From Onchidella celtica (taxonomy: Eukaryota > Mollusca > Gastropoda > Systellommatophora > Onchidiidae), in contig OZ007570.1 in NCBI GenBank assembly GCA_963931925.1, positions 64,783,370 to 64,847,369 of the forward strand: a stretch of 64,000 nucleotides of DNA, given 5' to 3'. Position 1 is the first letter of the stretch. Each line of letters begins with the position of its first letter. Made by a program: the position numbers and the translations under genes. Positions 15,001 to 30,000 of this stretch are shown here, in pieces. The notes beneath the pieces are model-generated. The model made no database searches and was not told where the DNA came from. It saw nothing but the letters and a program-made list of their open reading frames with translations.

Positions 15001-18000
15001 AAAGTTCTGGAGTGTCTTAGAAATAATAACATTAACCCTAAGGACCCTGACCCCCTGAGCCTTACATGACCCTGCACCTGGGCTCCTGAGCCAAATCCTA
15101 TAACCCTCTTCATAAGGTCATTTACAAAGACATCATGCATAGGCAGGACATGTAAGTGGTGTGATAACATGCATAGGTATGCTTTGACATCAAAACCCAA
15201 ACGACATAGAGCGTGCACTCAGTTTATAGCCAAGTAAGGCGCCGCGATGCACATGTCGCACTCAGAGTCATGGGGTTAATATTACATTTTTGTGTTTTTA
15301 AGTATTGGGTCATGTTTTCCTTGGTAAGTGTTAAATGTTTGCAAGGCTGATCATGTTATAATGAATTATTGTGCATTACCTCTCTTCTTCTGATACCTAT
15401 TTTAGAGTGCAGAGAAAGAGAAACAAAAATCTGAAGCTCGTTCCATCAATTTGAGGAAAAGAAAAGGACTGGCTGAACTCTTCAAGTACTTGACTCAAGT
15501 TGGTAGGTTTCTAAAGCTTTCAGATCTTTTTATCATGCTCTTTACATCAGGTGTAATCCTTGGAGGATTTAAGATTTGGATAAATCAAACAAACATTTCT
15601 CATATTGAAAGTTTATAGTTTATCAACGATGTATTCTTTAATAGATTGTTTCAATTCATTAATGATGAACTGTCGCAGGCAAATTGTACAGGTGACTTCA
15701 AACCAGAAATGAATGCTAAAAGGATGAATTATTTGAACAGATTGTTCAGAAAGCGCGAGTCTTCACTGGACACGTTCCTCACTAGCTGGTGTGTTTGCAA
15801 GTAGTAGTGTGTGAAAGTATCAAGAGAGATGATGGATAGACCTGTCTATGTAACTCATATCAACTAAGATTGTCAGGAATGTCTGTGTGTTAAAAGGTCC
15901 CTGATGTTGTTCTATATTACTTGCAGGACTGTCCTACAGGAAAGGAGTGACAGGGAAAGCTGGTCCAAGCCTGACAGATGCACTGGAATTACCACCATTA
16001 AATCTCCATGCACACACTGGGTAGGTTTTTGAGGAAAGTAGTGCACATGTTAACCCTCATAGTGGCACTTTAGCATTCTAGATCTGAAAGCTTTTAGGTC
16101 ATCAATTTTAAAAAATTCATAATAGATCTATTTGAAAAGAAAAGTAAAGAAAAACAACAACAAAAAACTTATGTGATTATTATCTCATCAAAGCCTTTGA
16201 TCAGTAAAATATGCTTCAAACAACCTGCACTGAACTGCATGATCTGCTGTTATAGCAAGACAAGAACAAAAATTAAATAACTTGCTCTATGTTCTGCTAC
16301 TATTTCTCTAGTAAATATGATAGAATCAAACAACTAACTGGCTTCATCAGCTTAACCAATCCACTACTGAAATGTTTAAGCAGGAGGAATGTAGTTTCTC
16401 AGGGAAATCGCAGAATGTCAGCTTGAGAGAGAGCGAAAGAAAGATAGGCTGTGGATTGCACATGAGAGTGAAAGTGAGAGAGATAGCATGATATAATTTA
16501 GGGGTCAGGTAATAAAATATTGAAGCTTCAAACTTACCAATGTTTTCTGATTTTCTCAGGCTTCCTGTAACAAGCTTATGGACTGGCTGTGAAATGTATC
16601 TGTATCGCTGTATATCCAGACACGCCCAGTTTTCCTCAGCCATTCTGTCACCATCTAAGGTAACTTTTTGTTTCTTTTCAAGAGTTTTTGTCTATATTTT
16701 TTGCATTTTTCATTTAGACACTTTCATCCAGGCATGAGAATAAACTCCACATTTTGATAAATACAGTGCTGTGTTATTGTGTGGTGCCTCTGATGTTAAT
16801 GATCATAATGTGAGGAAATTTGTGGCAGAAAGAGTCATTAATCGAAAAGACTTTCTTTATAAATTACATTTCTGATATATTTGATTATATGTTGACATAC
16901 CATCTGATACTCTGCTAATAATGTGATAACAGTTTAGGAAACAAAAAAAAATCCAGCAGCATGCATACAGTACGGAGTTTTTCTGTTACAGGAGTTGAGC
17001 ATGGCAGACATTGAGAGGTGTCGAGGGTTTACAGAACATTTCTCTCAGTTATATGTAGCCCAGAGGAGACAACTGTTCTGCCTGACTACTGATTTCCTGA
17101 CATTGAGGTGAGCTGCTGGTGTTTAATAGAATTGTATAGCATATGATTCCTGCTGCAGGAGTTCACTTGAAATTGAACTGAAGGATCCACACTGGTGCTA
17201 AGTCTCCAGAATGCTGCATTAGTCGTGCTAAACTTTCCTTAACAAGCTGTTAAACATTGATACAATTTACTTCTCTGTCAATCAGAGTGATAATTACAAA
17301 TGTAATGAAAGAGCTGGGAGAATTCAGCGAATGTTGATTTTAAATTTGCATTTTATGATTTTATCGTACTACATTGTGTCACTGTATTACATTATGTCAC
17401 CCTGTAACATCATTTTCAGAAAGTTGCTGAGGTCTTTGACTACACTAGAAGAACTGTCCTCCCATGACTTACCGCCTCAATCTGAGAGTCACTCTTGGCT
17501 GGTAAGTTTTCTTTTGAGTCACTGAAAGTTTCTGTGTGACTTACTGGAACATTTGTGGGAGCACAGAACTGTGAATACAAGATGACAAATTGTGAACAAT
17601 TCATTATTGAGTAGTTGATTATGTGATAGACATTACTTAAAGTATGCCAAAAATGCAAACTCCTGAATTCATCCCAAAGCAGAGAAATTGGCAGATGTAC
17701 AAATGAGTTCCTGATCTTAACTATAAGATATCTGAAAGACCTAATTAACATCAATAATGATAATGACCCCTTGCAATAATCCTGAAGTATTTTTATGTTC
17801 AAATTTTGCAGGCAAAAAGTATTTCTCAAGCTATTACTACTAAGGGAAAAAAGAAAAGACTGTCAAAGGTTCTGTCTAATTATTTAATTTAATAACTGTT
17901 TTTATTTTAATTTCAGCAACACATAAAGCAACTCTCTACCCAGCTCTGTGAAGGTTTTGCTCAGTTTTCATTATTGCTACAGTCCTGTCCTGCTGCACCA

Positions 18001-21000
18001 CAAGAAGTTGCATGGTCATCTGTCCATCCCTCCCCTCTCCCTGCTGGTAAACTTTCCCCAGCTGCCCTGTGGTCTCAAGGAAATTCTGACTGGACTCAGT
18101 GCTTTGGTCTTCTGCAGGTAATGTTTATTGTCTTTCGGCATCAGTTTCTTCATGGTCCAGAATGAGTGATCCATCTCTCTACAACACTGAAGAAAACTGA
18201 GGACGAAGAGCTCTTGTAGAGTCTGTGGAGTTTCATCAAGTGATAAGAAAATGGCTTTGGATAGCTTACACTGAAAACTGTTCCTTTTTTCAAACCACTT
18301 GTCTCTTAATTGGCAGGTTAAAAACCAAAACATTTCACTCTAATAAAATATAGTCAGAAGTGCTGCCAGATTTCTAAGAAAGTGCTCATGAATTTTCAGT
18401 AAAATCGGGCCAGGTTATAAAATACTGTTTGTCATAGTTTTCATCTTTCAAATGACAATTTCTTAAGAACGATGAAGAAAACATTTACATACACTCAATG
18501 AAGATTAAAAAGTATTCATCATTCATGAACGGTTATGTCTTCTGTTTCTTAGTCATTCATCAAAACAGTGAGAGAGACACAAGGACAGGTGGATAATCTC
18601 CTGGACAAAGTGCTACTGGGCAGGTAAGACAAGATTTGTTTCTGATCTTCTCGTGATCTGTGATGTTATTTTTTTTTTATTTAGGTGACTTTAAATGGCA
18701 TAACACAGCCAGTATTTCAAAACTTTTTGCTGCTTATGTAGGTCTTGTTCAAAACTTTTTCACCTTATTTCAAAACATACAAAAAAAATAACTATTTTAT
18801 ATATTGAAAATACACACACGGTTTCGATTTGCCATAGACTTGTATTATAACTTTTTTGCACAATTTTAGCCATATGGGCAGTTTTTCTTGTCTTATTTAG
18901 ATTCTCCTTTTCTCATACATTTCACCAAATTTTACTAACAATTTTATTTGCAGTCTAAAGTCACTTTTAGTTGGCTTTATGAAGAATGTTGCATAATGTA
19001 TAAGGCTGACAGTTGAAAAATTATCATCTGATACTCCACATTATAGTTGGGTTGCATTTGCCAGGTATTTTGTACCTCTTCAGTGGGAAAGAAAACGTCT
19101 TTAATTTTCTTTTGATTAAAGAAAAAAAAATTCTAATATTTCAGGTCTGACTTGAAGATTCTAGCAGATGCTCTACAAATGTATGAGTCATTTGTGCCAC
19201 AACTGAGTTCAGTGTCATCCCAGTTCATGGATGAGAGTGGAGAAGGTACCAACAGCCTGATCTCTACACTTCAGTATTTGTCTGGGGAAATATCTGAGAC
19301 ACATCGCCAGTTTTCTCGGTGGCTGAGCTCTGTTGGTGCAGATCCCATTCAGTCACTAGAGATCAGAACTGGAGATGAAGCAGGTGGCACCGTGACCTGG
19401 CCAGGCAGTGCTGAAGGTTTTCTGGTTGAAGTGGAAGGCCTTGTGGAGACATTGCTACTCAGTGTCCAGAATGTTGTGAAGACGGGGCAGGAAGACAAAG
19501 AGAACAATTCTAGTGATACAAACAATGGCTCAGATGAAGGTACAACATTTCGTTTGTTTTGTTTACAAAATTTAAAGAGAAAGTTCATTCTCTGTCATTC
19601 TTTGTATTTGGTTTTAACCCTCACCCTGCGCGGGGCGGCAATAGTCGGTATTGACTTGCAAGCGCTCACGCCGCACGGGCGGCAAAAGTCGCCCAGGTCA
19701 AGCTGACCGCGCCACGCGCAAGCCCTATTTTCACGCGTTGGGTCACTGACCTTTTTGAGACGTAACCTCCATGTTATTGTTCACTGTATCTCTTCTAAAT
19801 CAAAGGCAATGTGACATGGACATGTTAACCAGTGAACCACTGGTCGGAATCACAAAGGCTCTCCCCACACTTTCAAAAGTTGTAACATGGACATGCGAAC
19901 TGTTGCTCAACAAATTTGCAATATTATCTCATTTTCTCACAAGCTGACCACCATCTGGAGTTGTCTGTAGCCAAGAACCAATCAGAAACAAGCTCTGAAA
20001 TAATCTTTGCCCCAAATGCCCACATTGGTTTATTAGTGTGTGTCAATCAGGATTAAACCATTTGTGTAGGGCTTGGGAGGGCGTGGCTTGTTATCACACT
20101 TCGTTCTCACGAAAACTACAGCTGTCAGCTTGGAATCATAAGTCAGATCATTGGTTAGAGACTGGCGGACTAAGGTTTTGCTGGTTAATTCATTATCAAG
20201 CGTGATAAGGCATAGCAGCGAATGTTTTCATACCGATCAATAAAAACCGAACCACGTGGACAGTGTATGTGGTCATCGCAGAGCGGCACGGGTCAGTGAC
20301 CCCAGATAAGATTCTCCGTGAGTAAGGTCACTGACCATGCAGCGGGCTTTACGGGTAGCGCGCGGGGTATGGGTTAAAACCTTTATGAATATTTTATGAT
20401 CTCTGTCTTGCGAGATCCCATTCAAACAAAGCAGTTTTTTTTTTTCTGTGCTCAAGTGGATTAAGGAGACATTAAGAGTAAAACAGAAATAGATTAGAGT
20501 ATTTACAAAGCTTTCACACAGCATATTTCAGTTTTTTAACGAGCGATGTGTCTCATGATCTAGATTTATATCAGATTTATTTGTTGTTAGTTGACACTCA
20601 AAACAAAGCAAAAAACACCTCCATTCATCAGTTATTGCTCTGTTTTGAAAGAGAATGAAATCTGCAGGTGAAGGGCTATTTTTTTTTTTCAAACCTCATG
20701 TGTCTTGTTTTTACACAGATCTGAAAGAAAGTCACCTGACCAAACATTTGTTGGATGTAGAAAAGAGTATGATTGACAACCTCAACTGCTCCAAGGTTTG
20801 TAGTGTAGAACACATTTTATCATACATAGATTTCTTTATAAATGACATTATTTGTTCCTTTCTGCTACTCAGGATTTAGTAGACATATTTGTCAGCTGAT
20901 GACCTGAACTGACTATGCCCATCTTGACAGATTTTCCGATTATAGCCTAAACTGGCATTTCTAACAGTCTTCCACTGTGCTGTGATATTTCATATAACCT

Positions 21001-24000
21001 TGTGTATCTTGATAAGTGTTTCCAAAGATGAGTCACACTGAAGTTTCTTGCATTTGTTGTTGTATTAGTCCACCATCTGCCTGATAAAACCCTGCCATGG
21101 ACAAGGTACAGTGTATAGTTGTAAAACCTTTTTGTTTTACTGTTATCTCGGGTTCAAATATTTATTCATTTCTTCAAATCGTGGTCAGATAGTTATGCTT
21201 GGATTTGAACATTTTATTACACATTTTTAACTTTATGCTTATTCTCATATTTTTATTCAGATCATATCCAAGCTAGAAGCTTTATTCAGCAGTCTGAGTG
21301 CAATGTCAGACAAAACAGCCTTGACTTCAGATACAACTTCAGCAAATGGAGCAATGACAACCACCACCACCACCACTGCTGCAGCACCTTCAGCAAAGAG
21401 CATTGCCGTATGTGTCAAGTCCATGTTGCAGTTCCAACCATTGCTTGTGGCATTCAGCTCACTAGTGGAGAATCAGCTGGGTCACTCTATAGCTCTCCAT
21501 AGATCTATGGGCAAGCTCTTGTCAGTCCTGCTGGCTGTATTTACAGAACTGTCACAGAAGGTATAACCATTCATTAAATAGTGATCGACTGTATGTACTA
21601 CAGCTCAAGATACATATGCCCAGTTTGTTTAACAATACCTTGAAATTTATTAATCGTCGCACACGTAGAAATGATTTGCAATTTAGAATCGTTTCAAGTT
21701 AGATCTGTTTTTGAAGCTTTATCTTTGATTCAGCACTGTTCTCATATATTTGCCAAATGTTCTAATCAGTGCTCCCACAGGTCCTTAGAATAAACAAATG
21801 TCCTTAAAGTCCTTATTAATTTTTCAAAATTGATTTTAAGGCCTCAAAATTCCCTAATTTTCAAAAATTTGTCCTCAAAAAGTCCTTAAAATATGACCTT
21901 CATTGTTCTATTGTGGTATGGCAAGTTTTACAATTAAAAAAAAAAAAAACAACAAAAATTTAAGGCTCGCCTTTGATGAGTTCTTTTATTTGTTTGATCA
22001 ATGTGGTCCACAGACTAATAAAATACCAGACTGGATGATCCCATTGTGTGACGTCACAAAACAGCGAAAGGTCATGAACCAGCCGCCATTATAGGTTTAC
22101 GGTAGCGACCGACGCTTCAGCATAGCTACAATTTTGAATGATACCATTTTGTCGCGCCTACTGAACACGGAAGTTTGGTTCCGCACCAAGAAATTAATAC
22201 ATGTACAACCAATCTTGACAAATAAAAAGAAATTTCTACTGCAGATGAATCGGAATGTCCCGAGAGGCGACCATGTTGGTTATATGATCGCCGCTCGGGA
22301 AATTCCATAAAAAACGACACAGCCCGAAGCTCGTGTTTCCAGTCTGGTTAATTTATTAGTCTGTGATGTGGTCTGAGTCTTATGAGTCTTATAGCATGTC
22401 AAGTATTCATAGAAAGTCCTTAATATTTGCCCCCCAAGAAAGTCTTTATTTTTATTATTATTTTTTAAGGACCTGTGGGAAGCATGAACTAATAAAGGGT
22501 TTTTAGCTCTAGTCACAATAGATTTTGAAGAAAATGCTTGTATAAACATCGGTAATTGAAGTATCGACATCTTCCTCAGGGATTCTGCATTCCTCCAGAG
22601 TTAAGTGATGAAATGGAAGGAGAAGGTGCTACAGAATTCAAAGATATAGAAGGTGGAGGACTTGGTGAAGGAGAAGGTGCTAAAGATGTCAGTGATCAGA
22701 TTGAATCTGAGGATCAGGTTTGTGAAAACAAAGCGTAGCAACATTTTTTTTCCTCTCCCTCAGACTTGCAGGGAAAACACATTTATGCGACTGCAGGCCC
22801 TATTCTGCGACACTGCTATTGTTATTTCCTGACTAATAGGTGGTGTCCATTTCTGATGATAACATACTTTGTATGGTCATACTGACAACTCGTCACATGG
22901 CGATTGCACTTTGCAGCTGGTGGAGTTTTCCTGTGCAGTGTCTTAAGAAATATGTCAGCGGTTGTTTCTTAATGGTAATACAGTATAATATTCTGCTTTA
23001 GTGTTCATAGTCACATCAGGCATCTACATTGTGACAGTAAATTTACAAATAATTATATCCAATCAATTAGTTTTCCTATTAGAAAAAGTGGATTTTGCTT
23101 TTTCAGTTTCAAGCCTTATAATGCGCAAATTCTTCTGTTCCATAGTTGGAGGAAGCAAAGAGGCCTGGAGAAAAAGATGAACCTGATGAGTCTAAAGAGC
23201 AGCCAGAAATCCCATCTGAAGACAATGCTATAGAGATGTCAGATGACTTTGATGGGAAACTTCACAATATGGATGGTGATGGTAAATATCAGATTTTCTC
23301 TGGTAGTCTGTTAGTATCCACCAAACTTAAGAAAAATATACAAACTTTGGGAGTTAATAAGATTCATCTGTAAATTATTTTCACGTCATATCCTTTGTCT
23401 GTCCAGCGTCTTAAAAAAATGCCAACTTTTTTTGGCCGTACCAGAAATAAAGCGTTATGCACTGCCACAGCTGGTGTTTACGTCCAGCCAGTGGGCTTCG
23501 TTTGGCTGGGTGGGTTGCATGTATTTCTCCTTTCAAAGCCTTGTAGGAGAATGTTTTTTCTTCATTCAACCAGAAATTAAAACTGGGCATTGAATATAAT
23601 ACGTGTACATACATGTGTAAATTCAGGTGTGTAAGCTTCATAGAAACTATGTGCGGCGATTCAAAGTGGAAAATAGGTCATCCCGCATTCTTACAGTACG
23701 GCCATAAACGACTGCCAGAACAGGGTTATGCTTTGTTCTTGTTTGGCGGAATGATACTATTTTAGTAAACACCGGCCAAGCGACGACCAATATGCTTTTT
23801 CCCAGTACAGCCAGGCAAAGGATATGATAATATGGACATTGTTATTGTCATTTAGACATAGAACTCTGTCATTAACACATTAACACCCAATGTCCCAAAA
23901 GATTACATCAGTTACTGTTTTTTTCCATGCTAATCTTCAAATTTACTTTCTTCTCATGTGTGACTTTCTCATTACAGAAAAGAATGAAAATGATGATGAG

Positions 24001-27000
24001 GATGATAAAGAGGAAAAAGAAGAAGAGGACATGGAGAAACAGATGGGAGATGCAGATGGAGAACAGAGTGATCGTCTGGATGAAAGAATGTGGGGCAGTG
24101 ATGAGGAGGATGAGAATGAGGAAGAGGAAAAGGTAAGTTGTAGGTATAACCAACTTCACAGAAACATAGAAATGATGAATGTATTTGTGTATCCATAGAC
24201 ACATTTGTATCTGCCACTTTGATTGAATGTCTGTCTGTCGGATGCAACATTAAGGGTATTTAAATTATACAAACAGTAGATATTTGTTCTGTTTCAGAAA
24301 TTCAAACCAAATGGTCGTAATCTACAAAATGTCTGCTATTATTTTTCTGCTTACATTTCAATATTTGCCCCTTCAAAGTTTGTTATGATTTGTTTTGTTA
24401 TTTCCTCACCTGTTCTTAGTGGGTTGGTGTTTTTTTCTCTCGTGGTCACACATTCTAGGAGTCGAAGGAAGATGCAGGTGGAGGAGGTATGGATAGACAG
24501 AAAGAGGAGATGGTGGCAAAAGATGACAACAAAGGTGCAGGAGAGGGAGAAGATGAGGAAGATGACAGACAAAAAGACAAAGATGACAAGAGTGAGGAAC
24601 AACCACATGAACTCATGGATGATGAGGTAAGTTGGAGTTTAGTGGATCATGGATGAACATGGCATGCAACGCACTCAGTGCCACCAGCTTTCATGACATA
24701 ACATTGAAAAGTTTTTACAGCTTTGGACTGGATGATGAACATGGTTTGGAGACATTACAAAATGAAAGTTTTGTTTGAAATTGAGAAGCATATAAAGTCC
24801 CATGATGTATGAATAGGGTTACATTATGTCTATGCTACTCAGTTTCAAGGAAAGAATTACAGTATTAAAGATATTGATGAAAAACTGGACATCATTTTAA
24901 CCTTAGAAAACGATAGTGCCAATGAGCGGCCCAATTATTTTAAAATGAAAAAGACAATGGGGTCAATCATTGGCCCGTCTGTATTGTTGTAGAAAAGATG
25001 AGCGGGCAGATTATCAGCCCATTAAGAAAGCAGTTCTGATTAGTTGTGTCATGGTCTGTAGTCAATCAGAAAGCTTGTTCCATAAAATCTACGGATCTGT
25101 ATATAGCAAAGGCAGAGGTTCCTGCTGTTGTAAACACATTGAAATTGGTTTTTGTCCTCTGAATCCCGGCCTCCCCAGATGGGTAACATTCAAATAACCC
25201 TGGCTCCTTAGGGTTAATGGACATAGTGGAAGAAAGGGATTATGTTCTATGTGCTGTTCTCACTGTATAAAAGATTTGAAATTTTACTCATGTTATTTCC
25301 GTCCCAGGATGATTATGATGACAACCAGGTTAACCCTCACAATCAGAATGAAGATGAGAAAGAGCCAGAGGATTTAGAGTTGCCTGAAGATCTGAATTTG
25401 GATGAGGGAGAAAAGAAAGACAATGGTCTGTGCATAATTTTTTTACTCCATAATTTCTCTCTCTCCATATGATACGAAAGTTTGTGAACTGTGATGGTTA
25501 GGAGAATGTCAGTGACAATAAATCAGTTACTAAATGTCAGATTTGAAACATAATGCATTTATAGATCTAGTTGAATAAAAAACATCAGTATGTATTCCAT
25601 CTGTGGTATTGAAGACAGATTTCTTTTGAGTATCCTGCTCTATTCTGAAGTTTAAAAAGCAAAAATACAGATTTTGTACATGAAAAAGTGGAGTGGACTT
25701 GGCAAAATCAGGCTTTTGGTGGAATTTTTAATAAAATGCTTTAAATATTAAAAATAAAATATTTCTAAGACAAATTCAAGGAAATAATTTTAACTGAATC
25801 AAGAAAAATGGCCAATCAATCATTTTATAAGCAAATCTCAGTTTCCCCAGAAAATTTTTCCCCCTTCGGATGGATTTTCTCAGGTATTCGGTCTTTTACC
25901 TTAAGCTAGATTTGGCCAGATCCACTCACATAAAATGTGTGTTGAGAATGAAATGTAGACATGAAGTTAAAAATCATTGTTCTCCATGCATAGGTTTAAT
26001 ACTGCAGTGTGTCTGTACTGGTGTTAACTGAAACTGATACTGAATATGACTTGAAACTGTAACAGAAATTTAGAGAATCGTTAAAAAAAACTTATGTCAT
26101 ACAGGAGAATAGTTCTCTTAAAACATGAAAGACTGTGAGGTTATTATTATTTTGTGCACCTTCATTTGCACACAAACGTTATTTAGTTTCCTTCTTGAGA
26201 TAATATTTCTGAGTTCTTCCACTTGGGTTATTGATGTAATGTGATCTTGCAGAGGCTGATAGGGAGATGGAGTCAGAAGAGGTACAGGAAGATGTCAGAG
26301 ATGAAAACAATGAGAAAGATGAAGGAGACAAGAAGGATGATACAGCAGAGGATGAAAATGTTCCCACACAAGAACCTGTAAGTCAGTGTAGATGTTACAC
26401 TTATCTTGCATTATAGAAAACAAATTATTTCACAGGTCTAGTCAAAGTAAAATGAAAAAAAATGTTTGTTACCAGTTATGATCACTAAATCAGGCTTTCC
26501 CCACATCTCTGTACACAGTTTACACATGTGCTCACATGCCTCATTAAGTTTGGGGGGGGGGTCGGGTCGGGTCGGATGCACACCGGGGTGTTGTTTTCAC
26601 CTAACTCCTCTTCCTTCTCCCCTCTTCTCTCTCTCTCTCTCTTTCTGTGTCTCTTAAGCTGAGGATGTTTTGTCTTGTTTTTCCATTTAACATCTCACCA
26701 TTTCCTTACCTTATGACATATTTTGCCAGTCAGTAATTGCTTTTGTGTTTTTCTTTCAGAAAACGCCAGATCGGCAAGGCAATGTAGAAGAAAATGAACC
26801 AGAAGAAGATGCTGATGCTCAGAATTCCAAAGCAGAGAAAGAGAAGGAAGAAGAAGATGAGGGAGAAGGTGCTGATGGAACCTCAGGCCAGGTCAGTGAA
26901 AAGCTTTAGGATGTGTGAATCCTCCACAGCATACACACCTGTGGGCTTTTCTGTTTAAGTAATGGTCCCCTTTGAATGACAAGCTTTTAATTCCCTTCCA

Positions 27001-30000
27001 TCAACTTTTGAGAAATTGATGGTTGAAGTTGCATGCGACCATAGTTTTAGAAATACTTTTTTTTTTTTTAGTAATACTCGCAAATGACACACCGTATTCG
27101 CTTAATACTTTGACACGCAGTGGAGAAGTGCCTGTAGAAGTAATGTATAACTCACTTCAGCCAAAAAGTGGAGATAGAACCTTATATTGTGCCTCATTTC
27201 TGTATTTTGTTGTTACATTTTTGTTGTTGTCTTTTTGCATGCCTTTTGCTTTTCATCAGACCTTCTTCAAATTTTTATTAGTTTGTCCTCCAACTGTTTC
27301 ATCTTTGTCTTTCAACACAGCATTGTTTCTTTCACCTCTTTCCTCTCCATTGAGGCATTGCTTTATATTGTCAGTGTAATTCTCTAACCGTCTAAGTGCT
27401 TTTACAAAATTTTACAGAGAGCAAAAAAAACTGTATTTGTTTCCTTCACTGGATGGAATTGGGTCATTATTTTGACCATATTAATCGCAAAATCATATTT
27501 TCAAAACGATGACAGATATTTTTTGTTTGGACATGTAATACATGTTGTAGATTCGTTTTGGAACAAGAAAGATTGGTCCACAAAAAGTGAAGGTAGACAG
27601 TTAGAGAATTACACAGTTACAAATTAATGTGATATTCAATCTTCTTGTATTCATTTTCCCTCTGTCCACTTTTCTTTCTCTTTACATATAAACCCACTAT
27701 TCTTATTCTATGATAACTTTCTTCATGATTCTCTCATTGTCACTAAATTTTCACCTACTACAATATCATTTTGTGTCACGTCAAACAAACCTATGCAGTT
27801 GCGTTATTTTAGGGGTAAATCTTGTTAACTTTACCTCCCTTGCGATGGCTGCTACAGAAAAACTTGCCACGATCCTCCTTGGCTTCATTGAATGGCCTTT
27901 GGAGTTTGCACAGCATGGACATTTTATGCATAACATTTATTGATTGACAGACTGATTGATAGCTAGACTGATTGGCTTGGTTCATAAATAGTTAGTGAGT
28001 ATGTATAGTTAGTTAGACTGTACTAGTGAATGAGGAAGTCCACTTTAACCATGTGATTGCCACAAACTGTGGAAGCATACTTTCAGTACATTAATCTTCT
28101 AGTACACAGTGTCACACGCAGGATGCTCAATCTGTTGTACTTGCAGTATTTGCTAATTAGCAGTTAATATTTTTTCATGATGAATATTTATTTATTTTGC
28201 ACTCATAAATTTGAGATCAGCTTTGCAAATTTGAGAATTTTTTATCAAGTCCAGCTATGCGTGAGCACTAAAGAGTTATGTAAGTGTTTCCTGCAATGGA
28301 AAGCTGTTCATTGTATCTTGGGCATTTTATGAGGGTGACTGAGAGGCCTTTGGGTTTGTTAATTAGTATCTCCCCCGGGAAGAAATGCAGTAGCAGAATC
28401 CTTTCTTTTCTTCACTCCTATCAATGTTTTCTATAGATCAGTCTGGAATCGGTGTGCTGTGTGCCTGCATAATAACGGATTTGATTATGAGTGGGTACTG
28501 CACATATGTTTATTGGAGATGGGATGACAAACATTTTTAATTTCACTAGTAGTGATCAAACTGGCTGCATTATTTTTATGTACATTGAATTTCTCCAGCA
28601 TTTTGTCACAGAAGGAAGTTGTGACAGACAGAATCTTACTGTCAGATTCATTCTGAAAATAAAACAGTGTCTAAACTAGATATTAGTGACTTAGAACTGA
28701 GCAAACCTTGCAACTTGCAGAACCAAAATATAAAATTCCAATACCTCTGATATGTTTAAATACAGATTATTGCAGGGTTTTCCTGTGGTCTCAATTCCCA
28801 TTGTGGGTTATGCAGAGTGCTGATTTTCTCATACACTGCTTAGATATTTTGGTATTAAAAACGATAATAAATTTGTTGAAATAATTCCATGGAGTAGAAA
28901 AGATTTGGCCAGGTGCCCGCACCAGCAATCAGCCAGCTAGTTGGGTGGTGACATCACAATACTGGGTTTCATTGAGACTCTGCACACCAATTATCTGGTT
29001 GTATCTCACTGAAGCTCAATCATGTGACGTCACCATCCAATTAATCGGACAGTTAAAATAAGCTGGTCTGCACCTAGCTTTGTCATTAATATAACATAAT
29101 TAACAATCAATATGCAGTGACCAATAAATCAGTTATGCAGCCATTGCCTGAAGGTAAAAGTCAGACATACTTTCACCTGTGTACAATGGCTGCAACATTA
29201 AAATTTTGTCTCGATCCTCCCTGGTTTTTACACCGTGGCTTTGGGAGTTTGCACAGCACGGACATTTACTGCAGAGTTTTGATGAGTTGATTTGATATGC
29301 TGGATGGCAGATAAGCTATTGAATTGTGGAATTTGTCTGTGTGATGATTGATGCAAAGTATGGGGCACACAGGAACTTAGTGGGGCAACTTTAAGTATAT
29401 AAAATTTGTATCGTGCAACAGCTTGAAGTGCATATTTTACAAATAAACTAGTTTAGTGTGTAAATGTTTTTCCCTGTCAATCCCAGCTCATTCAAAAATC
29501 GTGAATAGGAGACCATGATCTATTCTATGAAGATATTGGGAAAAACACGCATGCATAAAAATAAAATGTAAAAAACATTTTCAAAGATGTTCCATTTAAA
29601 AAAAATTCCTTTCACTATTGATTTCAAATTTATACCAGAAATGGCAGTTTTGGTTGCAATGAGAAGGATGGCAGGCTGTGGATTCAGTCTGTTGTGTTAA
29701 GATAATTAATTTTTGCCATGTACTATCTGTTTCTAGGAAGAGGAAAAACCAACTGCTGAGCTGAGCCGAGACAGGGATGAGGTCAATGCAGCCCAGGACA
29801 AAGTGGATACAGCTGATGATGCTGGAGAAGCCAATCAACAGGCAGAAACAGCTGATGATCAGGGACGAGGTATGGAGCAACAGGAAGAGGCGGTCAGAGA
29901 CCCACAGGATGAGGAGAAACAAGAGGTCAGTGAACTTAACTGAAAACTGATCTGTGAGAAAAATGTCATTGTGGCATGTCTTGTAGTTCTGTTCTAATTT

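Larger units (their letters stand above)
1..21560 (+). other. MDN1: MDN1 exons 1-22: linker/tail helical region
   Basis: These exons encode about 1031 residues of mostly helical sequence before the acidic segment. Recognisable midasin stretches include [17 protein letters not shown] (exons 4-5), the LSYRKG segment (exons 13-14) and the [10 protein letters not shown] run (exon 6). In midasin this part forms the linker and middle domain that joins the AAA ring to the flexible tail. Exon 22 contains a run of seven Thr codons followed by Ala codons (21359-21385), a simple-sequence expansion inside a loop. Confidence 0.85.

Noticed and set aside
23908-24250. Minus-strand frames opposite MDN1 exon 25
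   Set aside because: They are antisense shadows of the GA-rich acidic exons.
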